Positions 1 to 7,507 of a stretch of DNA of 64,000 nucleotides are shown one piece after another. A program made the translations under genes and the position numbers. How positions within the stretch are numbered: position 1 is the stretch's first letter; each line of letters starts with the position of its first letter. Location of the stretch: contig NC_016935.1 in the NCBI RefSeq assembly GCF_000250655.1, positions 7,148,001 to 7,212,000 of the forward strand, in the 5' to 3' direction. Source of the DNA: Paenibacillus mucilaginosus 3016 (lineage in GTDB: Bacteria > Bacillota > Bacilli > Paenibacillales > NBRC-103111). The notes below the pieces were generated by a model that saw only the letters and a list, made by a program, of their open reading frames with translations, did not search any database and had not been told where the DNA came from.

Positions 1-177
1 CAGATCCGGGGACACGCTGATATTCCGGGCCTTGCTCTTGTCCTGCACCAGAATCTTCACAATCTCGATCGGCGAGCCGGATTGGCTCGTCAGATCATGC
101 TGATGGTTCTCCACAATACGGACAACACCGGTTCCTACCGTTCCGAGACCGAGCAGTCCCACATTAATCTTTTTCAT
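1..177 (-). CDS. hom: Homoserine dehydrogenase, N-terminal part (cut by window edge)
   Basis: This is the first 59 codons of an NAD(P)-dependent oxidoreductase that continues off the left edge. The protein begins MKKINVGLLGLGTVGTG, the Rossmann GxGxxG nucleotide-binding loop of homoserine dehydrogenase, which reduces aspartate semialdehyde to homoserine for threonine and methionine synthesis. The ATG at 177 follows a CAGGAGG ribosome binding site. It lies directly downstream of pheB on the same strand, so the two are probably cotranscribed. The identification rests on the N-terminus and this position; the catalytic and ACT regions are outside the window. Confidence 0.85.
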   Translation of the reverse strand, partial: MKKINVGLLGLGTVGTGVVRIVENHQHDLTSQSGSPIEIVKILVQDKSKARNISVSPDL

Positions 178-234
178 CGTATTCCTCCTGCACGCTATAG
201 TCAAAAAAATAATAAAGTATGGGGCTCCCGTCTT

Positions 235-708
235 TTATCCCTGGCCCACCAGCACAGCACGGCTCACGCCGTCCAGCCGGTGCAGCCTCTCGAGCAGTTC
301 CGTCACCGTATCGTTCATGACGGAGGTCTCCACGGAAACCACCACGTTCGCCACTCCCTGCAGCGGGATGCTCTGATGGATCGTCAGCACGTTGCCTTCG
401 AGCTCCGCGATCATCGCCAGCACCTTCGACAGGATGCCCGAACGGTGCTCGAGATCGATCGAGACGGTGACGATCCGCTCGCGATCCAGCTTGCTCAGGG
501 GGAAAATGCCGTCCTTGTACTTATAGAAAGCGCTGCGGCTCAGCTCCACCTGCTCGACGGCCTCGTGCACCGTCCTCACTTCCCCGCGGGCGAGCAGCTC
601 CTTGGCCTGGACCGTCTTGATCAGCGCCTCGGGCAGGATATCCTGGCGAACCAGGTAGTAGCGCTCCATGCCCTGAAGATTCAATCCTGTCGCCTCTTTA
701 TCCGGCAC
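235..708 (-). CDS. pheB: ACT domain-containing protein PheB
   Basis: A 157-residue protein with a short helix-turn-helix-like N-terminal half (around residues 20-65, containing SRSAFYKYKD) and a C-terminal ACT domain (about 75-150, starting at IVTVSIDLEHRSGILSKVL). ACT domains bind amino acids. In Bacillus this gene follows obg and precedes pheA (prephenate dehydratase). Here hom follows instead, and obg lies 7 kb upstream. The GTG at 708 is used as start; an internal ATG at 669 would match the length of the B. subtilis protein better, so the start is uncertain. The exact biochemical role of the family is not established. Confidence 0.85.
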   Translation of the reverse strand: MPDKEATGLNLQGMERYYLVRQDILPEALIKTVQAKELLARGEVRTVHEAVEQVELSRSAFYKYKDGIFPLSKLDRERIVTVSIDLEHRSGILSKVLAMIAELEGNVLTIHQSIPLQGVANVVVSVETSVMNDTVTELLERLHRLDGVSRAVLVGQG

Positions 709-848
709 CCGAACCGTCCTCTCTGCGTAGACGATTGTTTTTGCTTAGTGGACATTATAACCCAGCCACCCTCCATGAGCAATAGGCTTTCCCTTTGAAA
801 ATATGTTAAAGTTGTAAAAGGAACCTGACCCGCAAAGGAGAGAATGTC

Positions 849-1352
849 ATGATCCGCGCCCGCATGCTCGCAACTGCCGTATTATTCCACGACGGGGACC
901 TGCTGATGATGAAGCGGTCACCGAACCGCACCCTGTCGCCCGGGATGTGGGCTGCCGTCGGCGGCCACCTGGAGCCCCACGAGATCAATGACCCCGAAGC
1001 CGCCGTGCTGCGGGAGATCCAGGAAGAGACGGGGCTTCTGCCCGAAGACCTCGAGGAGCTGCGGCTGCAGTACATTCTGATTCGGCTGAACGAGCAGGAG
1101 ATCCGGCAGCAGTTCATTTATACCGCCCGGACGAAGCGGCGCGACGTTAACCTGACGGAAGAAGGCGAGCTGCACTGGATCCCGCGGGCCGAAGTGATGA
1201 ACCGGTCGATTCCCTTTATTTTCCGCCGGGTGCTTCAGCATTATTTTGACCGCGGGCCCCACCCGCACGTCTGGGTCGGTACGGCCGGCTACGACAGCGC
1301 AGGGACGGCCACCGTTCACTTCACCGAGCTGGTGGACCCGCAGCAAGTATAG
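849..1352 (+). CDS. Nudix hydrolase
   Basis: A 167-residue Nudix family hydrolase, which would cleave a nucleoside diphosphate linked to another moiety. The Nudix box lies near residues 38-62: GGHLEPHE, then REIQEETGL. Nine residues separate the first Glu from the REIQEETGL part, against seven in the strict consensus, a spacing I recall from YvcI-like members. The start ATG at 849 has an AAAGGAG ribosome binding site. The gene is divergent from pheB and runs in the same direction as the ABC ATPase gene downstream. The substrate cannot be read from the sequence. Confidence 0.85.
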   Translation: MIRARMLATAVLFHDGDLLMMKRSPNRTLSPGMWAAVGGHLEPHEINDPEAAVLREIQEETGLLPEDLEELRLQYILIRLNEQEIRQQFIYTARTKRRDVNLTEEGELHWIPRAEVMNRSIPFIFRRVLQHYFDRGPHPHVWVGTAGYDSAGTATVHFTELVDPQQV

Positions 1353-1469
1353 GAACAAGGGGGATGCACAGCGTCCGGGGACCCGCCCGCCGCCCGAAAG
1401 TGGGCATGACGAAGGCGGCATTCGGGATCAACGGCTCCCTGTTTGAACCCAAGCCCGGCCTGCTTCCCG

Positions 1470-1510
1470 CGCCGCCCCTTCGCCGATCCGGCCGGACGGG
1501 CGGCGTTTTT
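1470..1510 (+). terminator. Rho-independent terminator after the Nudix gene
   Basis: An eight-pair GC stem (CGCCGCCC paired with GGGCGGCG) closes a 20-base loop and is followed by five T. It lies between the Nudix gene and the ABC ATPase gene, which suggests separate transcripts. Confidence 0.6.
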
Positions 1511-1570
1511 GGCTTGGCCCGCACCGGGAAGAGCCTATGAATGACCACGATCACAGGGAGATGAGAAACC

Positions 1571-2404
1571 GTGAACCCACAGAGAGAAGCAGACACGGCT
1601 TATGGGGATTATGCACTGCGCATGCAGGGCATCCGTTATGTAAGGGAAGACCGCGAGCTCCTCGCGGGAATCGATTGGGAAGTGCGGCGGGGCGAGCACT
1701 GGGCCCTGCTAGGGCTCAACGGATCGGGCAAAACGACGCTGCTGAACATGATCTGCGGCTACCTGTGGCCGACGAAAGGGAGCATCGAGGTGCTGGGGGA
1801 AACCTACGGAAGCGTCGACCTGCGCGACATGCGGCGCTCGATCGGCTGGGTCAGCTCCTCCCTGCAGGAGAAGCTGTATGCCAGCGACAGGACGGAGGCG
1901 GTCGTGCTCAGCGGCAAATACGCCACGATCGGCCTCTACGACCGGCCGGAGGAGAAGGACGTGCAGAAGGCTCTCTCGCTGATGGACCAGCTCGGCTGCG
2001 GGCATCTGGCCGGACGTCCTTACCAGACCTGCTCCCAGGGCGAGAAGCAGAAGGTGCTCATCGCCCGTGCCCTGATGGCCTCCCCACGCCTGCTCATCCT
2101 TGATGAGCCCTGCAACGGGCTGGATCTCTTCGCGCGGGAGAACCTGCTGGCCTCCGTCGAAGCGCTGGCTGCCGGGCCCGGGGCTCCGACGCTGCTGTAC
2201 GTCACGCATCATACTGAAGAGATTCTGCCTCTCTTCACGCATACCCTCCTGCTCCGCCGGGGGGAAGTGTTCGCCGCCGGACCGACGGCCGAGCTGCTGA
2301 CCGCAGGGCCGCTCTCGTCATTCTTCGAACGGCCCGTCGACGTTCTGACGCGCAGCGGGCGCGCCTGGCTGGCGCCCTCCGAAACCGGAGCCTTCGCAGA
2401 ATAA
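1571..2404 (+). CDS. ABC transporter ATP-binding protein (YlmA-like)
   Basis: A 277-residue ABC ATPase with all nucleotide-binding motifs: Walker A GLNGSGKTT near residue 48, a signature sequence that departs from LSGGQ (CSQGEKQ near 155), Walker B LLILDEP near 175, and the switch histidine in YVTHH near 212. The start is a GTG at 1571 after GGGAG. No permease or binding-protein gene is next to it, so the transported substrate is unknown; single ATPases of this shape may pair with a membrane partner elsewhere or act in a non-transport role. It ends at a strong hairpin that also faces the TrpD-like gene. Confidence 0.85.
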   Translation: MNPQREADTAYGDYALRMQGIRYVREDRELLAGIDWEVRRGEHWALLGLNGSGKTTLLNMICGYLWPTKGSIEVLGETYGSVDLRDMRRSIGWVSSSLQEKLYASDRTEAVVLSGKYATIGLYDRPEEKDVQKALSLMDQLGCGHLAGRPYQTCSQGEKQKVLIARALMASPRLLILDEPCNGLDLFARENLLASVEALAAGPGAPTLLYVTHHTEEILPLFTHTLLLRRGEVFAAGPTAELLTAGPLSSFFERPVDVLTRSGRAWLAPSETGAFAE

Positions 2405-2517
2405 GCGGCGGGTGCAGGCGCCCTGCCATCAGACCCCCGGATCACGGCCGTCCCGTTCAGGATCTCTTTGCCGCTTCGCCAATTGTTGGCCGGGCGCCGT
2501 CATACTCACCAACGCAT

Positions 2518-2570
2518 ACAGGGCTGACCGGGCACGCGGATGCAAGAGCGTGTGCCCGGTCAGCCCTGCG
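2518..2570. terminator. Strong hairpin between convergent genes, probably a bidirectional terminator
   Basis: An inverted repeat of about 19 pairs (CAGGGCTGACCGGGCACGC against its complement) with a 10-base loop lies between the convergent ABC ATPase and TrpD-like genes. It lacks a clear T-run, so termination is inferred from position and stem strength. Confidence 0.5.
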
Positions 2571-2602
2571 GCTGTTCCATGCTGATTTTGTATGCTTCGC
2601 TG

Positions 2603-3658
2603 CTATCCGTTCGCCTGCAGCCGCGAAGGGAACGCGCTGCGGGAGCTGAGCTCCTGCCACTTGCCCAGCAGCTTCTGGGCTTCTTTGCGCTGCAGCAGCG
2701 AACGGGCCAGCCCGAAGCCCTCCTCATAGGAAGCAACCTTGTCGAACCAGTAGAGCCGCAGCCCGGTATTGAAGATGACATGCTCCCTTTCGTTGCGGAT
2801 ATCGGCGGAATCATCGCCCGCGATGATGCGCCTCAGCAGCTCAAGCTGGCGCTCCTTCGTGCACTTCTCGAGCGGCTCCCCGCTGAAGCCGAAGGTGGCC
2901 GGATCGATCGTGCTCGACTCATCCCCCCAGGGGGTGACTTTGCGGATGGAGCTGTTCTTGTAGGTCGGCAGATCCTCCGAGCCTTCGACCCCCTGGACAA
3001 TGTACGCCGTCTCGAAGCCGGACTTCGGCAGGAGGTGGATCAGATGGTCCATCGCGGTCTTGTGGTTGACCCCGATCACCATATTCAGGGAATGCACCGG
3101 GTTGATCACCTTCTCCACCGTATTCAGGAAGGTCCGCAGGCCCACCTGCTCCCGCACATGGCGCACCCGCCCGAACGGCGGACAGATGAGATCCGTCCAG
3201 ATGAAGCCGATGCCGAGGGTCAGAAAGTTCTTCTCCCACTCCTTCGCCTCCAGCTCGACGCGAACCCCAAGTCCCTCCAGAAGCTCCTTCAGCGACTGCC
3301 CGAGCTTCGGCGGCAGCGACTCGCTGCCGTGCAGCACCTGCGGAAACCCGACGGAAGCAAGCAGCAGACTGACCGGGATCGTCACCGGAAAATAGAGCCG
3401 CCCGTCATAAGGACCGGCGCAGTTCAGCGAATGCGAGAAGGAGCGGTACGGCAGCGAGTATTTGCGGAACACGTCGATGAAGCCCATCATCTCGTCATCC
3501 GCTTCGCCTTTCATCCGCATGGCCATCAGGAAGGCTGCGGTCTGGGCGTCCGTGGACTCGCCCCTGGCGATGGCGTGGGCGGCGGCCACCGCTTCGTCAT
3601 AGGTCAGATGACGGGACCCCAGCCGGCCGGTGCCGACAATTTTGATCCACTGCTTCAT
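2603..3658 (-). CDS. Anthranilate phosphoribosyltransferase-like (TrpD-like) protein in a nitrate cluster
   Basis: A 351-residue protein with the overall sequence order of the anthranilate phosphoribosyltransferase / nucleoside phosphorylase class III fold: a helical N-terminal part, then the region that binds PRPP. Key motifs are altered. The glycine loop GTGGDG appears as AGPYDG near residue 84, and the HGNRxxSS motif appears as HGSESLPPK near 110. A GDESS sequence near 230 may stand for the metal-binding DE. The ATG at 3658 is preferred over one nine codons upstream because GGAGGTGATC lies just before it. No other trp gene is nearby. It follows nasC in the same direction, so a role tied to nitrate or molybdopterin metabolism is possible, but its substrate is unknown. 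Confidence 0.75.
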   Translation of the reverse strand: MKQWIKIVGTGRLGSRHLTYDEAVAAAHAIARGESTDAQTAAFLMAMRMKGEADDEMMGFIDVFRKYSLPYRSFSHSLNCAGPYDGRLYFPVTIPVSLLLASVGFPQVLHGSESLPPKLGQSLKELLEGLGVRVELEAKEWEKNFLTLGIGFIWTDLICPPFGRVRHVREQVGLRTFLNTVEKVINPVHSLNMVIGVNHKTAMDHLIHLLPKSGFETAYIVQGVEGSEDLPTYKNSSIRKVTPWGDESSTIDPATFGFSGEPLEKCTKERQLELLRRIIAGDDSADIRNEREHVIFNTGLRLYWFDKVASYEEGFGLARSLLQRKEAQKLLGKWQELSSRSAFPSRLQANG

Positions 3659-3708
3659 GATGATCACCTCCGGAAGAGTTTCCATAGGAAAGGCTCCATA
3701 CGAAATGG

Positions 3709-3737
3709 AAAAAGAGCGCGTGGATACGCGCTTTTAA
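3709..3737 (-). terminator. Rho-independent terminator after nasC
   Basis: Reading the minus strand, a GC-rich stem (AAAAGCGCGT, loop, ACGCGCTCTTTT) is followed by T-rich sequence, 30 bases past the nasC stop. It would reduce but need not prevent read-through into the TrpD-like gene. Confidence 0.55.
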
Positions 3738-3766
3738 AAAAGGAAGAGGTCCGCTCAAGCCCCTCT

Positions 3767-5896
3767 TTAGTTCGGTGAGATCGATACCGCGCATACCTTG
3801 AACTCCGGCATCCGGCACACCGGGTCGAGCGCCGGGTTCGTGAGCCGGTTGACGCATTGGTCACCGCCCCAGTGGAAGGGCACGAACACCGTATCCTGGC
3901 GGATCTTCGCCGAATACTTGACCTTGAGGCGGATCGTGCCCCGCTTCGAGGTCACCTTGGCCCGGCCTCCGTTCACGAGGCCGATCTCCCCCGCCGTATC
4001 CGGATGGATCTCCAGCAGCGGCTCCGGATACTTGGAATTGAGCTCGGAGGTGTTGCGGGTCTGCACCCCGGACAAGTAGTGCTGGAGCACCCGGCCTGTC
4101 GTGAGCAGGTAAGGGTATTTGCGCGTGGCGACCTCCTTCGGATTCTGGTGCTCGATCGGCGCCAGCCTGGCGCGGCCGTCCTCGTGGGCGAAGCCGTTCT
4201 CGAACATCCGGGGCGTTCCCGGATGGCCTTCCTCCGGACAGGGCCAGAACATCCCGTGCGACTGTTCGATCCGCTCATAGGTCATGCCCGAGTAATCCGC
4301 CTTGCCGCCCTTCGAGGCGATCCGCAGCTCCTGGAAGATTTCCTCCGCCTTGGTATAGCGGAAGTACTCCCCCTTGCCGAGCACCTCGGCGATATCGCAG
4401 AGAATCTTCCAGTCGAGCCGCGCCTTGCCCGGGAGCGGGCGGATCGCCCTTCTCACCAGAACGCGCCCTTCAAGCTGCGTCATCGTGCCCTCGTCCTCAA
4501 GGTACGAGGAGCCCGGCAGCACCATGTGGGCCAGCTTCGCCGTCTCCGACTCGAACAGGTCGATGACGAGCAGGAAGTCCAGCTTCTTCAGCGCCTCTTC
4601 CACGAGCGCGGCATTCGGATTCGACACGATCGGGTTCGAGCCCAGGATGATCAGTCCCTTGATCTCCCCCCGGTTGATGCTCTCCATCATCTCGTAAGCC
4701 GACACGCCCTTGCGCGGAAGCGACTCTTCCGGAACGCCCCACACCTTGGCGATATAAGCCCGGTGCTCTTCGTTCTCGATCAGCCGGTACCCCGGCAGCT
4801 GGTCGGCCTTCTGTCCATGCTCGCGTCCGCCCTGGCCGTTCGCCTGGCCGGTCACGGCCCCATAACCGCAGCCGGGTTTGCCGATTTTGCCTGTGAGGAG
4901 CACCATGTTCAGGAAGTTGCGCACGTTGGCCACGCCGCTGGCATGCTGCTCTACGCCACGGGCCGTGAAGATCATGCCCGTCTCCGCCGCCCCGTAGATT
5001 CTCGCCGCTTCCACGATGAGCTGCGGGGGGATGCCGCAGAGCGCCGCCACCTCGGCCAGGGAGACCTTCTTCAGGTGCTCCTCCAGCTCGGCGAAGCCGG
5101 TCGTCCGTTCTTCGACGAAGGCGCGGTCCACGTAGCCTTCCTCCAGCAGCACCTTGAGCATCCCGTTCGCCAGTGCGGCATCGTAACCGGGTCTGACCTT
5201 CAGGTGAATGTCCGCGATGGAACAGGTCGCCGTCTCCCGCGGATCGATCACGATGATCTTGCAGCCTTCCTGCCTCGCCTTGCGGAACGTCTGCATGATC
5301 GTCGGCTGGCACTCGGCGATGTTCGTACCGGCCAGGATGATGCACTTGGCCAAAGGCACCTCGGACAGCGGATTCGTCAGTCCCCTGTCGATTCCGAAGG
5401 TCAGGTTCGACGCGCCGGCCGCCGCCGACATGCAGAAGCGGCCGTTGTAGTCGATATGCTTCGTGCCGAGGGCCACCCGGGCGAACTTGCCGAGCAGGTA
5501 GCACTCCTCGTTGGTCAGCGAGCCGCCCCCGTAGACACCGACGGCATCCTTGCCGTACTTGCGCTGAATCTCCGTCACCTCGCTGCGGATCCGCCCGAGG
5601 GCGTCCTCCCAGGTAATCGGACTCAGGGTGCCGCCGATGCGCAGCATCGGATAGCGGAGCCGGCGGTCGTCCACCGCGTGGGAATGAGCATTCAACCCTT
5701 TGACGCACAGGCGGCCGTCCGTCACCGGATCTTCCTTATTAGGGGTGACGGAATAACGGCTTACCTTAATCGACTTCTCCTCATGGAGATTCATCGTACA
5801 CTGCACGCTGCAGTAGGGGCACTCGGTTTTGGTCGTTTTTTCACGCGGAGGCTGGACCGCCTGCTGTTTCTGAAAATGTCTCAAAAAATCGCTCAT
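3767..5896 (-). CDS. nasC: Assimilatory nitrate reductase, molybdopterin catalytic subunit
   Basis: A 709-residue molybdopterin oxidoreductase predicted to reduce nitrate to nitrite in the cytoplasm; no twin-arginine signal is present. The [4Fe-4S] site is the N-terminal CPYCSVQC followed by GRLCVKG near residue 65. The middle holds the NasC-like block GQANGQGGREHGQKADQLPG, and the C-terminus has the molydopterin dinucleotide-binding domain ending with NRLTNPALDPVCRMPEFKVC. It lacks the extra C-terminal [2Fe-2S] domain of longer NasA proteins, and no NADH-dehydrogenase subunit gene is in the window, so the electron donor must be encoded elsewhere. ATG 5896 is chosen (AAGGTGAG site); an in-frame GTG lies three codons upstream. 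narK is directly upstream. Confidence 0.9.
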   Translation of the reverse strand: MSDFLRHFQKQQAVQPPREKTTKTECPYCSVQCTMNLHEEKSIKVSRYSVTPNKEDPVTDGRLCVKGLNAHSHAVDDRRLRYPMLRIGGTLSPITWEDALGRIRSEVTEIQRKYGKDAVGVYGGGSLTNEECYLLGKFARVALGTKHIDYNGRFCMSAAAGASNLTFGIDRGLTNPLSEVPLAKCIILAGTNIAECQPTIMQTFRKARQEGCKIIVIDPRETATCSIADIHLKVRPGYDAALANGMLKVLLEEGYVDRAFVEERTTGFAELEEHLKKVSLAEVAALCGIPPQLIVEAARIYGAAETGMIFTARGVEQHASGVANVRNFLNMVLLTGKIGKPGCGYGAVTGQANGQGGREHGQKADQLPGYRLIENEEHRAYIAKVWGVPEESLPRKGVSAYEMMESINRGEIKGLIILGSNPIVSNPNAALVEEALKKLDFLLVIDLFESETAKLAHMVLPGSSYLEDEGTMTQLEGRVLVRRAIRPLPGKARLDWKILCDIAEVLGKGEYFRYTKAEEIFQELRIASKGGKADYSGMTYERIEQSHGMFWPCPEEGHPGTPRMFENGFAHEDGRARLAPIEHQNPKEVATRKYPYLLTTGRVLQHYLSGVQTRNTSELNSKYPEPLLEIHPDTAGEIGLVNGGRAKVTSKRGTIRLKVKYSAKIRQDTVFVPFHWGGDQCVNRLTNPALDPVCRMPEFKVCAVSISPN

Positions 5897-5959
5897 CAGA
5901 CTCACTCACCTTACTGTCACCCGGATGGCCTTTTGATGAAGGAAAAGGAACCGTCAGGT

Positions 5960-7192
5960 TTAGAAGTTTACTCCCGAATCGGCTGTGGCCCAATCCTTGC
6001 GCCAGCTCCGGGTTACGGCATAGAACACAAGGGTGACAACCAGTACGATCGAGGCTACTACGATAAAGCCGGTTACGTGCGAGCCGGTCGCCTGCTTCAG
6101 AGGGCCGAGCACGTTGTTCGGAAGAAGGAATCCGCCCAGGCCCCCGGCTGCGCCGACAATCCCGGTCACGACTCCGATTTCCTTGGAGAAGCGCTGGGGA
6201 ACAATCTGGAAGATCGAGCCGTTACCCATACCGAGGCAGGCCATCATGATGCTTGTGAGGGCCAGCATGACCATGAAGCTCGAAGGCATCGTGGACACGG
6301 CGAAGGCACACATGCAGACCACCGAGTAGAGCACGAGCATGAATTTCATTCCGCCGATCCGGTCTGCGATGTATCCGCCGATGGGCCGGAAGAAGCTGCC
6401 TGCGATAACGGTGATGGTGACGAGATAACCGATCTGTACCCGGGTCAAGCCGCCTTCAATACTCTGGTCGCCGTATACATCATAGAAGAAGATGCTGAAA
6501 TAGCTGGAGAAGCCTACGAACCCGCCGAAGGTGATGGCGTAGAAGATGCTGAACCACCAGGTGTCAATGTTCTTCAGGACCGCAAGATAATCGCGGATTT
6601 TCTTCGGTGCCGGTTGATTCGGCGCGTCTTTGGCCATCAGGAAGTAGGCTACGAATACGAGAAGCAGTGGAATGATCGCAAGGCCGAAGACGTTATGCCA
6701 GCCGAACTTCGCTGCCAGCTGCGGTCCGAAGAAGGTCGCCAGGGCCGTACCGCTGTTGCCTGCGCCGGCGATGCCCATCGCCAGACCCTGATACTGCGGA
6801 GGATACCAGCGGCTGGCCAGCGAGAGGGAGACGGCGAAGCTCGCACCGGCGATCCCGAGAAGGAAGCCGAGCGCCTGCACCTGGCTCAGCGAGGTGCCGC
6901 CAAGCCATCCCCACATCAGAGGAAGGATGGTAAGTCCCATACCGATCATTCCCGCCTTACGGGAGCCGATCCGGTCGGCCAGGATGCCCATCGGAATCCG
7001 GAAAATCGAACCGCCCAGCGTCAGAATGGCCACCATCGTCGCTTTCTGCGCATCCGTCAGGTTGAAATCCTTCGTGATGTACAAGGAGAGCGCACCGCAC
7101 AAAACCCAAATCATAAAACTGACATCAAAGTAGAGAAATGCTGACAAAAGACTTGGGAAATGACCTGCCTTACGAAAGTTTTTTACGTCCAC
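5960..7192 (-). CDS. narK: Nitrate/nitrite transporter, MFS family
   Basis: A 410-residue membrane protein with about 12 hydrophobic segments, the NarK/NasA branch of the major facilitator superfamily. The nitrate-signature-like glycine-rich segments are visible, for example AGAGNSGTALATFFGPQLA near residue 140 and GAAGGLGGFLLP near 345. It would import nitrate for the reductase encoded immediately downstream. The leader carries a good promoter and a perfect GlnR/TnrA operator, so expression should follow nitrogen status. narK (the transporter name used here) and nasA are both applied to such proteins; with an assimilatory reductase next door, nasA would be equally apt. Confidence 0.9.
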   Translation of the reverse strand: MDVKNFRKAGHFPSLLSAFLYFDVSFMIWVLCGALSLYITKDFNLTDAQKATMVAILTLGGSIFRIPMGILADRIGSRKAGMIGMGLTILPLMWGWLGGTSLSQVQALGFLLGIAGASFAVSLSLASRWYPPQYQGLAMGIAGAGNSGTALATFFGPQLAAKFGWHNVFGLAIIPLLLVFVAYFLMAKDAPNQPAPKKIRDYLAVLKNIDTWWFSIFYAITFGGFVGFSSYFSIFFYDVYGDQSIEGGLTRVQIGYLVTITVIAGSFFRPIGGYIADRIGGMKFMLVLYSVVCMCAFAVSTMPSSFMVMLALTSIMMACLGMGNGSIFQIVPQRFSKEIGVVTGIVGAAGGLGGFLLPNNVLGPLKQATGSHVTGFIVVASIVLVVTLVFYAVTRSWRKDWATADSGVNF

Positions 7193-7244
7193 TCCACTAA
7201 CCTCCCATAATTTTAACTCTTTTGTACCTTATCTGTCTAGTTCG

Positions 7245-7261
7245 TGTAAGGATTAATTACA
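7245..7261 (-). promoter_or_regulatory. GlnR/TnrA operator of narK
   Basis: The 17-mer TGTAAGGATTAATTACA matches the GlnR/TnrA consensus TGTNAN7TNACA at every defined position and is nearly palindromic. It begins right at the predicted transcription start and runs downstream of the -10 box, a position expected to block transcription when bound, so repression in nitrogen excess is the simplest reading. Confidence 0.85.
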
Positions 7262-7268
7262 TGTTTAT

Positions 7269-7297
7269 AATATACAGCCGAAAATCAGAAAATTCAA
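7269..7297 (-). promoter_or_regulatory. SigA-type promoter of narK
   Basis: On the minus strand TTGAAT (7297-7292) and TATATT (7274-7269) are separated by exactly 17 bases. The predicted start is near 7262, about 70 bases before the narK ATG. Confidence 0.75.
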
Positions 7298-7416
7298 TCC
7301 CCTTTCCGAAAAAAAGTTCATTTTTTCCTGTCAATTCGGAGTCATATTTCTTGATTACCACACATTATCCCAGAATTCACGAACATTAAAATTAACATCT
7401 ATATATAACGTTCGTT

Positions 7417-7433
7417 TGTTAAGCACTTACACA
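7417..7433. promoter_or_regulatory. Possible second, distal GlnR/TnrA-like site
   Basis: TGTTAAGCACTTACACA fits TGTNAN7TNACA with one mismatch (A for T at position 13). It sits about 155 bases upstream of the narK start and overlaps the start of the obg terminator T-tract. It may be chance in AT-rich DNA. Confidence 0.3.
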
Positions 7434-7484
7434 AAAACAAAGACACCAACCTCACATGTATGTTACATGTAAGATAGGTGCCTT
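7432..7484 (-). terminator. Rho-independent terminator after obg
   Basis: On the minus strand a long imperfect stem (AAGGCACC...GGTGTCTT outside, TACATGTA against TACATGTG inside) is followed by a T-rich tract, 23 bases after the obg stop. It separates the ribosomal/obg transcript from narK. Confidence 0.75.
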
Positions 7485-7507
7485 AAGTTCATTCCGTCGC
7501 CCGTTTT

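Larger units (their letters stand above)
7193..7507. other. Regulatory gap between obg and narK
   Basis: This 315-base AT-rich gap contains no gene. It holds the obg terminator at its right end and the narK promoter and GlnR/TnrA site at its left end. The remaining middle part (about 7300-7415) shows no further feature I can support. Confidence 0.6.

Noticed and set aside
2518..2570. Long inverted repeat as a recombination or attachment site
   Set aside because: Position between two convergent gene ends fits a terminator, and no integrase or direct repeats are nearby.
3857..7144. A 1095-codon plus-strand open frame
   Set aside because: It is antisense to nasC and narK, both of which have full domain matches; the product is rich in Arg, His and Leu with no domain, typical of a shadow frame in GC-rich DNA.
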